Below the pieces are notes generated by a model that worked only from the letters and a program-made list of their open reading frames with translations, had not been told where the DNA came from and made no database searches. Shown here piece by piece: positions 16,764-25,238 of a stretch of 64,000 bases of DNA (positions within the stretch are counted from its first letter, which is position 1; each line of letters opens with the position of its first letter). The position numbers and the translations under genes were made by a program. This stretch comes from Dactylosporangium aurantiacum (GTDB lineage Bacteria; Actinomycetota; Actinomycetes; Mycobacteriales; Micromonosporaceae), in the NCBI RefSeq assembly GCF_000716715.1, contig NZ_JNYJ01000037.1, forward strand, positions 1 through 64,000, written 5' to 3'.

Positions 16764-19526
16764 TCAGAACAGCCTGGTCCGGTGCCGCTCCAGGAACGCC
16801 TCGACGTGCTCGGCGTGGTCGGGGCGGCTCAGCAGGTACCCCTGCCCGAGCTGGCAGCCGGCGGCGCGGACCACGTCGACGTGCGACTCGGTCTCCAGGC
16901 CGCAGGCGATCACGTCGATGCCGAGGCGCCGGGCGAGGCTGACCACCACGTCGACGATCGGGGTGGCTGGGGCGCGCTGGCCGGCCGGTTCGCTGAACAG
17001 CACCTGGTCGATCTTCAGCACGTCGACCGGGAGGCGGCGCAGGTGGGCGAGGGCGGTGGGGCCGGTGCCGAAGTGGTCGATCGCGGTGCGGACGCCGAGG
17101 GCGCGCAGGCCGGCGAGCTGCTCCACGGCGCCGGCGTCGTCGGGCAGGGACGCCTCGGCGACCTCGATGATGAGCGACTCGGCGGGGACGCAGTGGGTGT
17201 CGACGGCGGTGGCGACGGTGGCGAGCCAGCCGGCGGCGGCGAGCTGGCGGGCCGAGGCGTTGACCGACATCCACAGGTCGCGGCCGTCGGCGCGCCAGCG
17301 GGACAGCTGGCGGCACGCCTGGTGCAGGGCCCACTCGGCGAGCTCGTCGGCGAGGCCGAGCTCCTCGGCGACGGGGAGGAACTCCTGCGGCGGCACGACG
17401 CCGAGTCGGGGGTGCCGCCAGCGCAGGAGGGCCTCGACGCCGACCGGCCGGCGCTGGGCGAGCTCGACGACGGGCTGGTAGACGAGGTCGAGCTCGCCGC
17501 GGCCGACGATCCCGGGCAGTTGCTGCTCCATGTCGGTACGGCGCACGAGCGCCGCCTCGAACGACCTGTCGTAGCACTCGACCCGACCGCCCTCGCGGCC
17601 CCGGGCGACCTGCCGGGCGCGCCGCCGGGCGATGTCCGCGTGCCGCAGGACCCCCTCCGCCCCGAGGTCGAAGGCACCGGACAGCCCCGAAACACCGGAA
17701 AGGCCGGACGGACCGGAGAAGCCGGACGCACCGGAAAGGCCGGAAGCACCGGAGGACCCGTCGGAGGCACCGAACAGATCGGCGACCCCCACGTCCGCGG
17801 CCAGGTGCACCGTGTGCCCCGGCAGGTGGAACGGCTCCGCCAGCGCCGTGGCCAGCCGCGTGGCGAGCGCGAACGCGTGCACCAGCGACGCGCCGGTGAG
17901 CACGCCGAACCCGGCGCCGCCGAGGCGGGCGGGCAGGTCGTCGCGGCCGACAGCGGTACGCAACCGGCGGGCGGCCTCGATGAGCACGGCGTTGGCGACG
18001 GTGGGGCCGTGCAGGTCGGCGACGCTCTCGAACCGGTCGAGCTCGACCAGCAGCACGGAGCCGGCGGTGGTGGTGCCGCGGGCCTCGGTGACCGCCGCCA
18101 GGAACTTGCGCCGGTTGGCCAGGCCGGTCTGCTCGTCGGTCCAGGTCACCTCGTCGAGGCTGCGCTGCAGCTGGGCGCGGTCGCCGACGTCGCGGACGTG
18201 GACGACGACCCCGGCGACCTCGGGGGCGGCGCGCTGGTCGCTGACGGTGGACTCGGTGTCGCGCCAGCGCCCGAAGCCGTCGCGGAGGCGGGCCTGGACC
18301 AGGACGTGCTGTTCGCCGGCGAGGACGGCGTGCAGCGCCCCGGTGGCCGGGCCGGCGTCGGCCGGGTGCAGCAGGCCGACGAACGGCCGGCCGAGGACGT
18401 CCTGGTCGGAGAGGCTGAACTGGCGGGCCGCGGCCGGTGACTGCCAGCGCACGATCAGCTCGGCGTCCAGCACGACGGTGACGTCGGTGGAGCCCGCGAC
18501 CAGCGTCTTGAAGTGGGCCTCGCGGGTGGCGAGGGTGCGCGCGTACCGGCGGATGTCCCGGGCGGCGAGCGCCTCGCGCAGCGCGACGGCGACGACGGCG
18601 GCGAAGCCGAGACCGATCGCGGTGCGGTCGAACCGGCCGCCGGTGAGCAGGTGCAGCACGGACACCGCGACGGCGAGCAGGGCCGGGCCGATGAGCAGCG
18701 GGTAGCCGGCGAGGGTGCCGTCGCTGTCGGCGGCGTGCGGGCTGCTGGGCGCGTCGTCGGCGCGCCGCGCGCCGGTGAGGATGAGGAACGGCCCGGCGAG
18801 CAGGGCGAGGCCGGCGGCGGCGAGCCCGGCGCAGATCCGGCCGCTGGCCGGGCCGAACAGGTCGCCGGGGCCGTCGAGCGCGGACAGCAGGACGGTGAAG
18901 ACGCCGAGCCCGACGATCGACAGCGCGGCGCCGCCGGCGCAGCCGAGGGCCGCAGGGCGGTGCCGGACCGCGCGCAGGCCGGTGACGACGGCGACGGAGA
19001 CCGCGACGCAGCAGGTGACGGCGACGGTCAGCGGCAGCGGGCCAGCGAGGGTGGACGCGGCCGGCGCGGTGGCGAGGACCCAGACGCTGTAGCACAACGT
19101 GACGCCGATGCCGGCGCCGTCGAGCAGGCGGCGCAGCCGGGCGCGGACGGTGGGTGCGGTGCCCGGCAGCAGGAGCAGGCCGAGCAGGAACGTGGGCGCG
19201 GCGACCAGGGTGGTGACGGCGGCGACGCGGCCGGGCGCGGCGATCGACGGCGTCAGCGCGGCCGCGCCGGCCGCGGCGACACCGACGCCGGTGAACAGGG
19301 CGCCCATGCCGAGGAACCCGGCGCCGCGGCACGGGCCGAAGCTGCCCCGGCCGTGGTGGACGCGCAGGGCGAGCCGGATGAGGGCACCGGCGTGGACGAG
19401 GGAGCCGGCGGCGACCCCGGCGGCCACGGCGCCGAGGGACAGCACCGGGCCGGCGGCGGCCGCGGCGCTGAACGCGGCGACCGCGGTGACCAGGACGAGC
19501 CAGAACGTGCGCGGGTTGCTGACCAC
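16764..19526 (-). CDS. Membrane PAS-GGDEF-EAL protein with degenerate catalytic motifs
   Basis: A 920-aa cyclic-di-GMP-type protein. About nine membrane helices fill residues 1-310. A PAS domain follows (about 340-460), then a GGDEF-like domain (about 475-640) and an EAL domain (about 665-910). The GGDEF signature reads GGAGF, so cyclase activity is unlikely. The EAL domain keeps EALLRW, the Asn of SVNASA and the Lys of LKIDQ. However, the DDFGTG motif is DHFGTG and the usual AEGVET is ACGLET, so two metal ligands are missing. It is probably a sensor or effector that binds c-di-GMP rather than making or degrading it. A Ser-Gly repeat interrupts the end of the GGDEF domain. The GTG start is at 19526. 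Confidence 0.88.
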   Translation of the reverse strand: MVSNPRTFWLVLVTAVAAFSAAAAAGPVLSLGAVAAGVAAGSLVHAGALIRLALRVHHGRGSFGPCRGAGFLGMGALFTGVGVAAAGAAALTPSIAAPGRVAAVTTLVAAPTFLLGLLLLPGTAPTVRARLRRLLDGAGIGVTLCYSVWVLATAPAASTLAGPLPLTVAVTCCVAVSVAVVTGLRAVRHRPAALGCAGGAALSIVGLGVFTVLLSALDGPGDLFGPASGRICAGLAAAGLALLAGPFLILTGARRADDAPSSPHAADSDGTLAGYPLLIGPALLAVAVSVLHLLTGGRFDRTAIGLGFAAVVAVALREALAARDIRRYARTLATREAHFKTLVAGSTDVTVVLDAELIVRWQSPAAARQFSLSDQDVLGRPFVGLLHPADAGPATGALHAVLAGEQHVLVQARLRDGFGRWRDTESTVSDQRAAPEVAGVVVHVRDVGDRAQLQRSLDEVTWTDEQTGLANRRKFLAAVTEARGTTTAGSVLLVELDRFESVADLHGPTVANAVLIEAARRLRTAVGRDDLPARLGGAGFGVLTGASLVHAFALATRLATALAEPFHLPGHTVHLAADVGVADLFGASDGSSGASGLSGASGFSGPSGLSGVSGLSGAFDLGAEGVLRHADIARRRARQVARGREGGRVECYDRSFEAALVRRTDMEQQLPGIVGRGELDLVYQPVVELAQRRPVGVEALLRWRHPRLGVVPPQEFLPVAEELGLADELAEWALHQACRQLSRWRADGRDLWMSVNASARQLAAAGWLATVATAVDTHCVPAESLIIEVAEASLPDDAGAVEQLAGLRALGVRTAIDHFGTGPTALAHLRRLPVDVLKIDQVLFSEPAGQRAPATPIVDVVVSLARRLGIDVIACGLETESHVDVVRAAGCQLGQGYLLSRPDHAEHVEAFLERHRTRLF
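17672..17768 (-). repeat. Ser-Gly-rich 9-bp repeat inserted in the GGDEF domain
   Basis: Imperfect 9-bp units (GGCCGGACG/GCACCGGAA types) code about ten Ser-Gly-x triplets. They fall between the last strands of the GGDEF domain and its final helix, a place where this domain normally has no insertion. Confidence 0.8.
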
Positions 19527-19603
19527 GGTCGTGTCGCTTTCGCGAGGCGATGGGCACGGGGGGATTCGTGCCTATTGAGGCCAACGAGGAGATCCGCCCG
19601 CGG

Positions 19604-20155
19604 TTACTGCCCGACCGTGAGGATCTCGCGGATCGCGGCGAGGCGGGCCGCCCGCTGCTCGCCGGTGAGCGCGCCGCGGGTCAGCTCGTCGAGCAGCAGC
19701 CCGTCGACGAGCGCGATGGCGAGCCGGGCCCGGTCCTCGGAGCCGAACAGCTCGGTCGCCCGCCGCACGAACCCGCCGGCGAGGGTGTCCGCCGAGTCGC
19801 CGAGCTCCGCGCGGGCCTGCGGGTCGAGCATGAGCATGAACCGGGCCCTGGTCCTGGTCGCCTGCGGCCCGGCCCAGGCGGCGAGCAGCACCCCGAGATC
19901 ACCGCCGAGGTCACCGCCGCGGGAACCGGCGGGAGAACCGGCGGCCGCGTCGGCGAGGTCCAGCGCGGCGATGCGGGTCAGCGCGGCGGTGAGCAGCGCG
20001 GCCCGGCTCGGGAAGTGGTAGCTGCAGGTGCCCTGCGGCAGCCCGGCCCTGGTGTCGACGGCCCGGTGGGTCAGCGCCCGGACGCCGCCGGTGCCGACCA
20101 CCTCGATGGCCGCGTCGGCCAGGCGGGTCTTGCGATCCGCGTCACGAACGTTCAC
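19604..20155 (-). CDS. TetR-family transcriptional repressor
   Basis: A 183-aa regulator with an N-terminal TetR helix-turn-helix (residues about 10-55: AAIEVVGTGGVRALTHRAVD, then QGTCSYHFPSRAALL). A variable ligand-binding C-terminal domain contains a Gly/Ser-rich loop (SPAGSRGGDLGGDLG). The GTG start at 20155 lies 63 bp from the divergent FAD monooxygenase gene. Two palindromes in the gap are the expected operators. It most likely represses both itself and the monooxygenase, with a small molecule as inducer. Confidence 0.9.
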   Translation of the reverse strand: MNVRDADRKTRLADAAIEVVGTGGVRALTHRAVDTRAGLPQGTCSYHFPSRAALLTAALTRIAALDLADAAAGSPAGSRGGDLGGDLGVLLAAWAGPQATRTRARFMLMLDPQARAELGDSADTLAGGFVRRATELFGSEDRARLAIALVDGLLLDELTRGALTGEQRAARLAAIREILTVGQ

Positions 20156-20164
20156 CCCGGCGAT

Positions 20165-20201
20165 GCTACAGGTGTAGCGTCAGTTGCTACAGATGTAGTA
20201 A
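20165..20201. promoter_or_regulatory. Twin palindromic operators for the TetR regulator
   Basis: GCTACA-GG-TGTAGC is a perfect 14-bp palindrome at 20165-20178. CTACA-GA-TGTAG, flanked by TTG and TAA, is at 20187-20198. Their centres are 21 bp apart (two helical turns), so two repressor dimers could bind the same face. The gap also contains the monooxygenase Shine-Dalgarno GGAGGGGG (20207-20214). Confidence 0.75.
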
Positions 20202-20218
20202 TCCCGGAGGGGGCGGCA

Positions 20219-21337
20219 GTGCACGCGATCGTGATCGGCGGCGGCATCGGCGGGCTGGCCACGGCCCGCGGCCTCGGGCGGCAGGGCTGGGACGTCACCG
20301 TGCTGGAGCGGCAGCCGGACCTGGGCCAGATCGGCGCGGGCATCTCGCTGTGGCCCAACGCGATGCGGGCCCTGCACCACCTCGGCATCGGCGCCGCGGT
20401 CGAGCGGGCCGGCGCCCGCGTCCGGGGCGGCGGCCTGCGCGCCTGGCACGGGCGCTGGCTCAGCCGGGTCGAGCTCGCCGCGCCGGCGGTCATGCTGCAC
20501 CGCGCCGACCTGCACGAGATCCTGCTCGACGGGCTGCCGGCGACGGTGCGCACCGGGCACCCGGTCACCGACGTCGGCGCGCTCGGCGACGCGGACCTCG
20601 TCGTCGGCGCGGACGGCATCGGCAGCGTGGTGCGGGCCGCGTACGCCCCGCACGTGCGGGTCACCGACAGCGGGCAGGTGGCGTGGCGGGCGATGGTCCG
20701 CGCCGAGGTCGACGGCGGCGGCGAGACCATGGGGCCACGCGGCTGGCGGTTCGGGTACGCGCCGACCGGCCGGGGCACCGTCTACTGGTACGTCGCCGCG
20801 CCCGGCCCGCTGCGCACCGGCACCCGCGCCGAGCAGCTCGCCGAGCTCAGGGCGGTGCTCGCCGGCTGGCACGACCCGGTCGGCCGGCTGCTCGCCGCGA
20901 CGGCACCCGAGCAGCTGCTGCACCATCCGCTGCGGGAGCTGCGCCCGGTCGCCCCGATGCGCTTCGGCGAGCGGGTCGCGCTGGTCGGCGACGCCGCGCA
21001 CGCCATGACGCCCAACCTGGGTCAGGGCGCGTGCCAGGCCCTGGAGGACGCCGTCACCCTGGCCGTCCTGCTGCCGAAGGGTGCCGCTGTGTCGTCCGCG
21101 CTTCAGGTGTACGACCAGCAGCGCCGCCCGCGCACCGCGGCCGTGTCGCGGCGGTCGCGTCAGGTCGGGCGGGTCGCCGGGGCGAAGGGCAGGCTGACCG
21201 GCGCGCTCGCGCGGGCCCTGGTCCGGCTGACCCCGGACCGGATGGCCGCGTCGGCCGCCCAGCGGGTCGCCGCGTGGAGCCCGCAGGACGTCAAGGTCCC
21301 CGGCAGGGCGATCACGCCGGCAGGCGGGCGCCGTTGA
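20219..21337 (+). CDS. FAD-dependent aromatic-ring monooxygenase-like protein
   Basis: A 372-aa PHBH-fold flavoprotein. It has the Rossmann FAD motif GGGIGGLATARGL (residues 7-19), the mid-chain DG motif (GADGIGSVVR) and the GD motif (VALVGDAAHAMTPNLGQG), all intact. Such enzymes hydroxylate aromatic or polyketide substrates with NAD(P)H and oxygen. The GTG at 20219 has a strong GGAGGGGG ribosome site and lies next to TetR operators, so expression is probably induced by a ligand of the regulator. Its 3' end overlaps the convergent phosphatase gene by 26 bp. A role in resistance or drug modification is possible but not shown. Confidence 0.88.
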   Translation: MHAIVIGGGIGGLATARGLGRQGWDVTVLERQPDLGQIGAGISLWPNAMRALHHLGIGAAVERAGARVRGGGLRAWHGRWLSRVELAAPAVMLHRADLHEILLDGLPATVRTGHPVTDVGALGDADLVVGADGIGSVVRAAYAPHVRVTDSGQVAWRAMVRAEVDGGGETMGPRGWRFGYAPTGRGTVYWYVAAPGPLRTGTRAEQLAELRAVLAGWHDPVGRLLAATAPEQLLHHPLRELRPVAPMRFGERVALVGDAAHAMTPNLGQGACQALEDAVTLAVLLPKGAAVSSALQVYDQQRRPRTAAVSRRSRQVGRVAGAKGRLTGALARALVRLTPDRMAASAAQRVAAWSPQDVKVPGRAITPAGGRR

Positions 21338-22133
21338 CCTGGTCGCGGCCGAGCCAGCTCTTCAACCGGTGCCGCAGCCCCTTCGGCTCGGGCACGTCGT
21401 CGCCCACGATGTCGGCGACGACCGCGGTGATGTTGTCGGGCCCGCCGCCGCGCAGCGCGAGGTCGACGAGCCGCTCGACGCATTCGTCGACGTCGGCGTA
21501 CTCGCGCAGGACCTCCTCGATCGTCTCGGCCCGCAGCACACCGGACAGCCCGTCGCTGCACAGCAGGTAGCGGTCGCCGGCGCGGGCCGGGACCACCGAG
21601 TAGACCGGGTCGGTCGGCTGGCCCTGCAGGACCCGGCTGACCAGCGACCGCTGCGGGTGCGTCGCGGCCTCCTCGAGCGTGATGCGGCCCTCGTCGACCA
21701 GCATCTGCACGTACGTGTCGTCGCGGGTGACCTGCTCGAAGTCGTCGCCGCGCAGCAGGTACGCCCGCGAGTCGCCGATGTGCACGAGCCCGACCCGGTC
21801 GCCGGAGAAGAGGATGGCGGTGAGCGTCGTGCCCATGCCCTGCTTCTCCGGGTCGGCCTCGACCTCGTCGCGGATGCGCCGGTTGGCGTCGGACACCGCG
21901 GTGCGCAAGGCGGTCAGCAGGTCGCTGCCGGCGAACTCCTCGTCGAGCGGGGTCATCGCCTCGATCGCCAGCCGGCTGGCGACGTCGCCGGCCGCCATGC
22001 CGCCCATGCCGTCGGCGACCGCCAGGAGCCGCCCACCGGCGAACATCGAGTCCTGGTTGCTGCTACGGACGATCCCGACCTCGGTCCTGGCGGCCCACTC
22101 CAGCGCGAGGGGGCGCGGCTGCGACGCTTCCAT
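21312..22133 (-). CDS. PP2C-family Ser/Thr protein phosphatase
   Basis: A 273-aa metal-dependent phosphatase of the PstP type. Motifs in order: RSSNQDSMF, VADGMGGMAAGDVAS, HIGDSRAYLLR, LLCSDGLSGVL and GGPDNITAVVADI, with all acidic metal ligands present. There is no membrane segment, unlike PstP itself, so it is cytosolic. The frame extends upstream but ATG 22133 gives the usual N-terminus (LEWAARTEVGIVR). A 63-bp gap separates it from a divergent LuxR-type gene. Several receptor kinases lie within 30 kb and could be counterparts. Its C-terminus overlaps the monooxygenase gene tail-to-tail. Confidence 0.92.
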   Translation of the reverse strand: MEASQPRPLALEWAARTEVGIVRSSNQDSMFAGGRLLAVADGMGGMAAGDVASRLAIEAMTPLDEEFAGSDLLTALRTAVSDANRRIRDEVEADPEKQGMGTTLTAILFSGDRVGLVHIGDSRAYLLRGDDFEQVTRDDTYVQMLVDEGRITLEEAATHPQRSLVSRVLQGQPTDPVYSVVPARAGDRYLLCSDGLSGVLRAETIEEVLREYADVDECVERLVDLALRGGGPDNITAVVADIVGDDVPEPKGLRHRLKSWLGRDQVNGARLPA

Positions 22134-22196
22134 GGTCGTCAGCGTGCCCGACCGGCGCACACGGCGTCTGTACGCACTTCTGCGTATCGTGGCCGC

Positions 22197-25136
22197 ATGC
22201 CCGCCACCCCGTTCATCGGACGAGCCGAGGAGCTCGCCGAGATCATGGACGCCTGGGCGGCCCTGGCCGGCCGGCCGGGACCGGCGGCCGGACCGCTCGC
22301 GGCACCCGCCGGCCCGCGGGTCGTGCTGGTCACGGGCGAGGCCGGTAGCGGCAAGAGCAGGCTGGTCGCCGAGGTGCTGGACCGGCTGGAGCCCCGGCCG
22401 CCGGTGGTGCTCGCCGGCGCTGCCCGTACCCTCGGCGCCGCACCGCACGACTGGCTCGCCTCGGTGCTCAGCGGGCACCCCGTCGACGGTGGCGTGCCGC
22501 CCGAGCTGGCGCAGCGCTCACCCACGGCCGGCGCCGGGACCCGGCTCGCGCCCGCCGCGATGCTGCGGGCCGCCGTCGACGTGGTCCGGACGCTGCTGGA
22601 CGGCCGCTGCGGCGTGCTCGTCGTGGAGGACCTGCACGACCTCGACCCGGCCAGCCTGACGCTCATCGGCGAGCTCGCCGCGACCGCCGCGCTGCCGGCG
22701 CTGCTGCTGGTGACCAGCCGCCCGCCGCAGGAGGCCGCGTTCGCGCCGGCGGCCGCGCGGACGCTGCGCCGGCTCAGCGGCGCGCCGTCGGTGGTGCGGG
22801 CGCACCTGGCGCCGTTCGACGCCCGGGAGACCGCCGAGCTGGTCGAGGCGCACCGCGGCGGCACCCCGCCGCCGGAGACGGTCCGGGCGCTGCTGAACCG
22901 CACCGGCGGCAACCCGTTCTGGCTGACGGAGCTGGTCACCGCCCGGGGCGACCTGGCCGGCGCGCCGCTGCCCGCGCACGTCGCCGGCCTGCTCGTCGAG
23001 CCGCTCGCCGGCGAGCCGGCCCTGGTCGGCCGGGTGGCCCGCGCCGCGGCGCTGCTCGGCGATCCGGTCGAGACCGACGTGCTCGTGCACGTGTGCGAGG
23101 GCGAGATCGAGCCGGCGCTGCGCCGGCTGCTGGACCTCGGCATGCTGGTCATCGCCCCCGACCTGGCCCCGGCGGGTCCGCTGCGGTTCCGCCACCCGCT
23201 GCTGCGCGAGGCCCTCGCCCGCAGCGCCCTGCCCAGCGAGCGGGCCAGGGTGCACGGGCTGGCCCGGGCCCTCGCGGTCGAGCTGGGCGACGACGCGGCC
23301 CTCGCCAGGCACGCCGCCGCGCTCGGCCGGCTCGGGGAGGCGTCCGCGGCCGCGGTGCGGGGCGCGCTGACCAGCCTCGCGACGGGCCTGCCGGACGCCG
23401 CCCTGGAACTGGTCGGCCTGGGGCTGCGCGCCGCCGGCCCCGGTGCCGCACCGACCGGCCGGGAGCTGGCCCGGGCCGGCGCGGTGGCGGCGTTCGTGGC
23501 GGGCCGGTTCACCGTCGCGGAGCGGCACGCGGCGGACTGGCTGCGCCAGGCCGCGGGCGCGGTCGAGACCTCCGACGCGCACCGGCTCGCCGCCGAGATC
23601 CGCTGGTGCCTCGCCGACCGCCCCGGCCACCTGACCGCCCTCGCCGACGCCCGCGCCACCCTCGCCGCGGCCACCGGTCCGGCCGGCGCCGGCCCGGTAG
23701 CCGGCGCGGCAGCCGCCCCGGACGGCGGCACGGCCGACGCCTACGGCGCCAGGAATGACGGCACGGACGGCACCACGGCCGACGCCTGCGGCGGCACGGA
23801 CGGCACCACGGCCGACGACGCGGCGGGCGGCGCGGACGGCGACGCCGGTGACGGCGGGATCGCGGCGGCGTGGGCGCGGCAGCTGGCGGCGGAGGCGGCG
23901 AGCGCGCTGCGCACCCGGGCGCCGGTCGAGGTGGTGCCGCTCGCCGAGGCCGCCATGGTCGCCGCCGAGCAGTCCGGGGAGAGCATCGCGTCGGCCGGGG
24001 TCACGCTCGGCACGGCGCTCGCGTTCGGCGGTGCGCGCGACCGGGGCGTGGCGTTGCTGCACGCCTGCCGGCAGATCGCCGAACACGACCGCGATCCGGT
24101 GACCGTGGGCCGGGCCGTCAACAACCTGGTGGCCGTCGACCTGCCCGGGCTCGGCGACGTGACCGGGCGGCGGCTGTTCGACGAGGCGATGGCCGCGATC
24201 GGCCGGTCCGGCCTGGAGTTCTGCGCCGGGCGCACGACCGCGCTCGGCGTCGCGCACGCGCTGCGGACCGGCGACCTGGCCCGGGCGGAGACCCTCGTGT
24301 GGTCCCGGCTGCCGATCGAGACCGACCCCGTGGAGCGGGTGCGGTTCGCGGCGACCGCCGGGCTGCTCGCCGTCGAGCGCGGCGACGACCCCCTCGCGGT
24401 GCGGCTGCTCGCCCGAGCCGACGGCGAGGGCCGCGACGTCGGCCTGGTCCGGGTGCTGCGGGTGGCGGTCGCGGCCCGCGGCGTGCACCCCGTCGACCCC
24501 GCCCTGGCCCTGGCCGAGTGCGTCGGCCGGTGCCGGCCGGCCCGGCTGGTCGAGGCGGCCCGGTGGGCGCTGCACGGCGGGGTGCCGGCCGCGACGGTCG
24601 AGGACCTCGTCGGTGACGCGGTCGGCGCGGCACCGCAGCTGCGGCTGCTCCTGGCGGTCGCGGCGGGCCGGGACGCCGCCGCCGTCGAGCTGCTGCCGGC
24701 CGCCCTGCGCCACGGCGACGGGCCGGCCGGGGGCGACACCGCGGGCACCGTCGAGGTGGTGGAGGCCGCACCGTACGACGCCGCCGTGCACACCGCGGCC
24801 GCGCACGCCCTGCTGCGGCTGGGCCGCGCCGCCGACGCCCGGCAGCACGCGGAGCGGGCGGTGGCGCTGCTCGTGCACTGGCCCGGGTGGCGGCTGGCCG
24901 AGGCGGAGACGCTGCTGCACAGCCTGCGCGCCGGCGGTGACCTGACCGCCCGGGAGATCGAGGTGCTCGGCTGCCTCGCCGCCGGCATGTCCAACCAGCA
25001 GGTGGCCAGTTCCCTGGGCATCTCGATCCGCACCGTCACCGTGCACGTGTCCAACCTGCTGCGCAAGACCGGCGCCGCGTCGCGCACCGAGGCGGCGCTG
25101 TGGGCGGTCCGCCACCGCGTCATCACGCCCACCTGA
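22197..25136 (+). CDS. Large ATP-binding LuxR-type (LAL) transcriptional regulator
   Basis: A 979-aa STAND-type regulator. The Walker A motif GEAGSGKSRL is at residues about 47-56, with Walker B-like VLVVEDLHDLD at about 140-150. A long helical repeat middle follows, and a C-terminal LuxR helix-turn-helix (about 918-975: LTAREIEVLGCLAAGMSNQQVA, SIRTVTVHVSNLLRKTGA). A 45-residue Asp/Gly/Thr/Ala linker (near 23.73-23.87 kb) breaks the helical region. The ATG at 22197 begins MPATPFIGRAEEL, the usual start of the ATPase domain. No Shine-Dalgarno is obvious, so it may be leaderless. LAL proteins commonly control secondary metabolism or sugar use; the target is not evident. Confidence 0.9.
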   Translation: MPATPFIGRAEELAEIMDAWAALAGRPGPAAGPLAAPAGPRVVLVTGEAGSGKSRLVAEVLDRLEPRPPVVLAGAARTLGAAPHDWLASVLSGHPVDGGVPPELAQRSPTAGAGTRLAPAAMLRAAVDVVRTLLDGRCGVLVVEDLHDLDPASLTLIGELAATAALPALLLVTSRPPQEAAFAPAAARTLRRLSGAPSVVRAHLAPFDARETAELVEAHRGGTPPPETVRALLNRTGGNPFWLTELVTARGDLAGAPLPAHVAGLLVEPLAGEPALVGRVARAAALLGDPVETDVLVHVCEGEIEPALRRLLDLGMLVIAPDLAPAGPLRFRHPLLREALARSALPSERARVHGLARALAVELGDDAALARHAAALGRLGEASAAAVRGALTSLATGLPDAALELVGLGLRAAGPGAAPTGRELARAGAVAAFVAGRFTVAERHAADWLRQAAGAVETSDAHRLAAEIRWCLADRPGHLTALADARATLAAATGPAGAGPVAGAAAAPDGGTADAYGARNDGTDGTTADACGGTDGTTADDAAGGADGDAGDGGIAAAWARQLAAEAASALRTRAPVEVVPLAEAAMVAAEQSGESIASAGVTLGTALAFGGARDRGVALLHACRQIAEHDRDPVTVGRAVNNLVAVDLPGLGDVTGRRLFDEAMAAIGRSGLEFCAGRTTALGVAHALRTGDLARAETLVWSRLPIETDPVERVRFAATAGLLAVERGDDPLAVRLLARADGEGRDVGLVRVLRVAVAARGVHPVDPALALAECVGRCRPARLVEAARWALHGGVPAATVEDLVGDAVGAAPQLRLLLAVAAGRDAAAVELLPAALRHGDGPAGGDTAGTVEVVEAAPYDAAVHTAAAHALLRLGRAADARQHAERAVALLVHWPGWRLAEAETLLHSLRAGGDLTAREIEVLGCLAAGMSNQQVASSLGISIRTVTVHVSNLLRKTGAASRTEAALWAVRHRVITPT

Positions 25137-25178
25137 GCCCCACCCGAGCCCCACCCGAGCCCCACCCGAGCCCCACCG
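25135..25178. repeat. 11-bp direct repeat across the LuxR-gene stop codon
   Basis: Four head-to-tail copies of GAGCCCCACCC (the last ends in G) begin inside the TGA stop of the LuxR-type gene and run into the intergenic gap. Confidence 0.85.
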
Positions 25179-25187
25179 GAGCCCTGG

Positions 25188-25210
25188 GTGGGCCCGGCCG
25201 CCGGGCCCAC
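25188..25210. terminator. Bidirectional hairpin between convergent genes
   Basis: GTGGGCCCGG and CCGGGCCCAC form a perfect 10-bp stem with a 3-nt loop, centred between the stops of the LuxR-type gene (25136) and the kinase gene (25239). Confidence 0.65.
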
Positions 25211-25238
25211 GCGGAAACCGGCGGGAGCGCCCGAGGGC

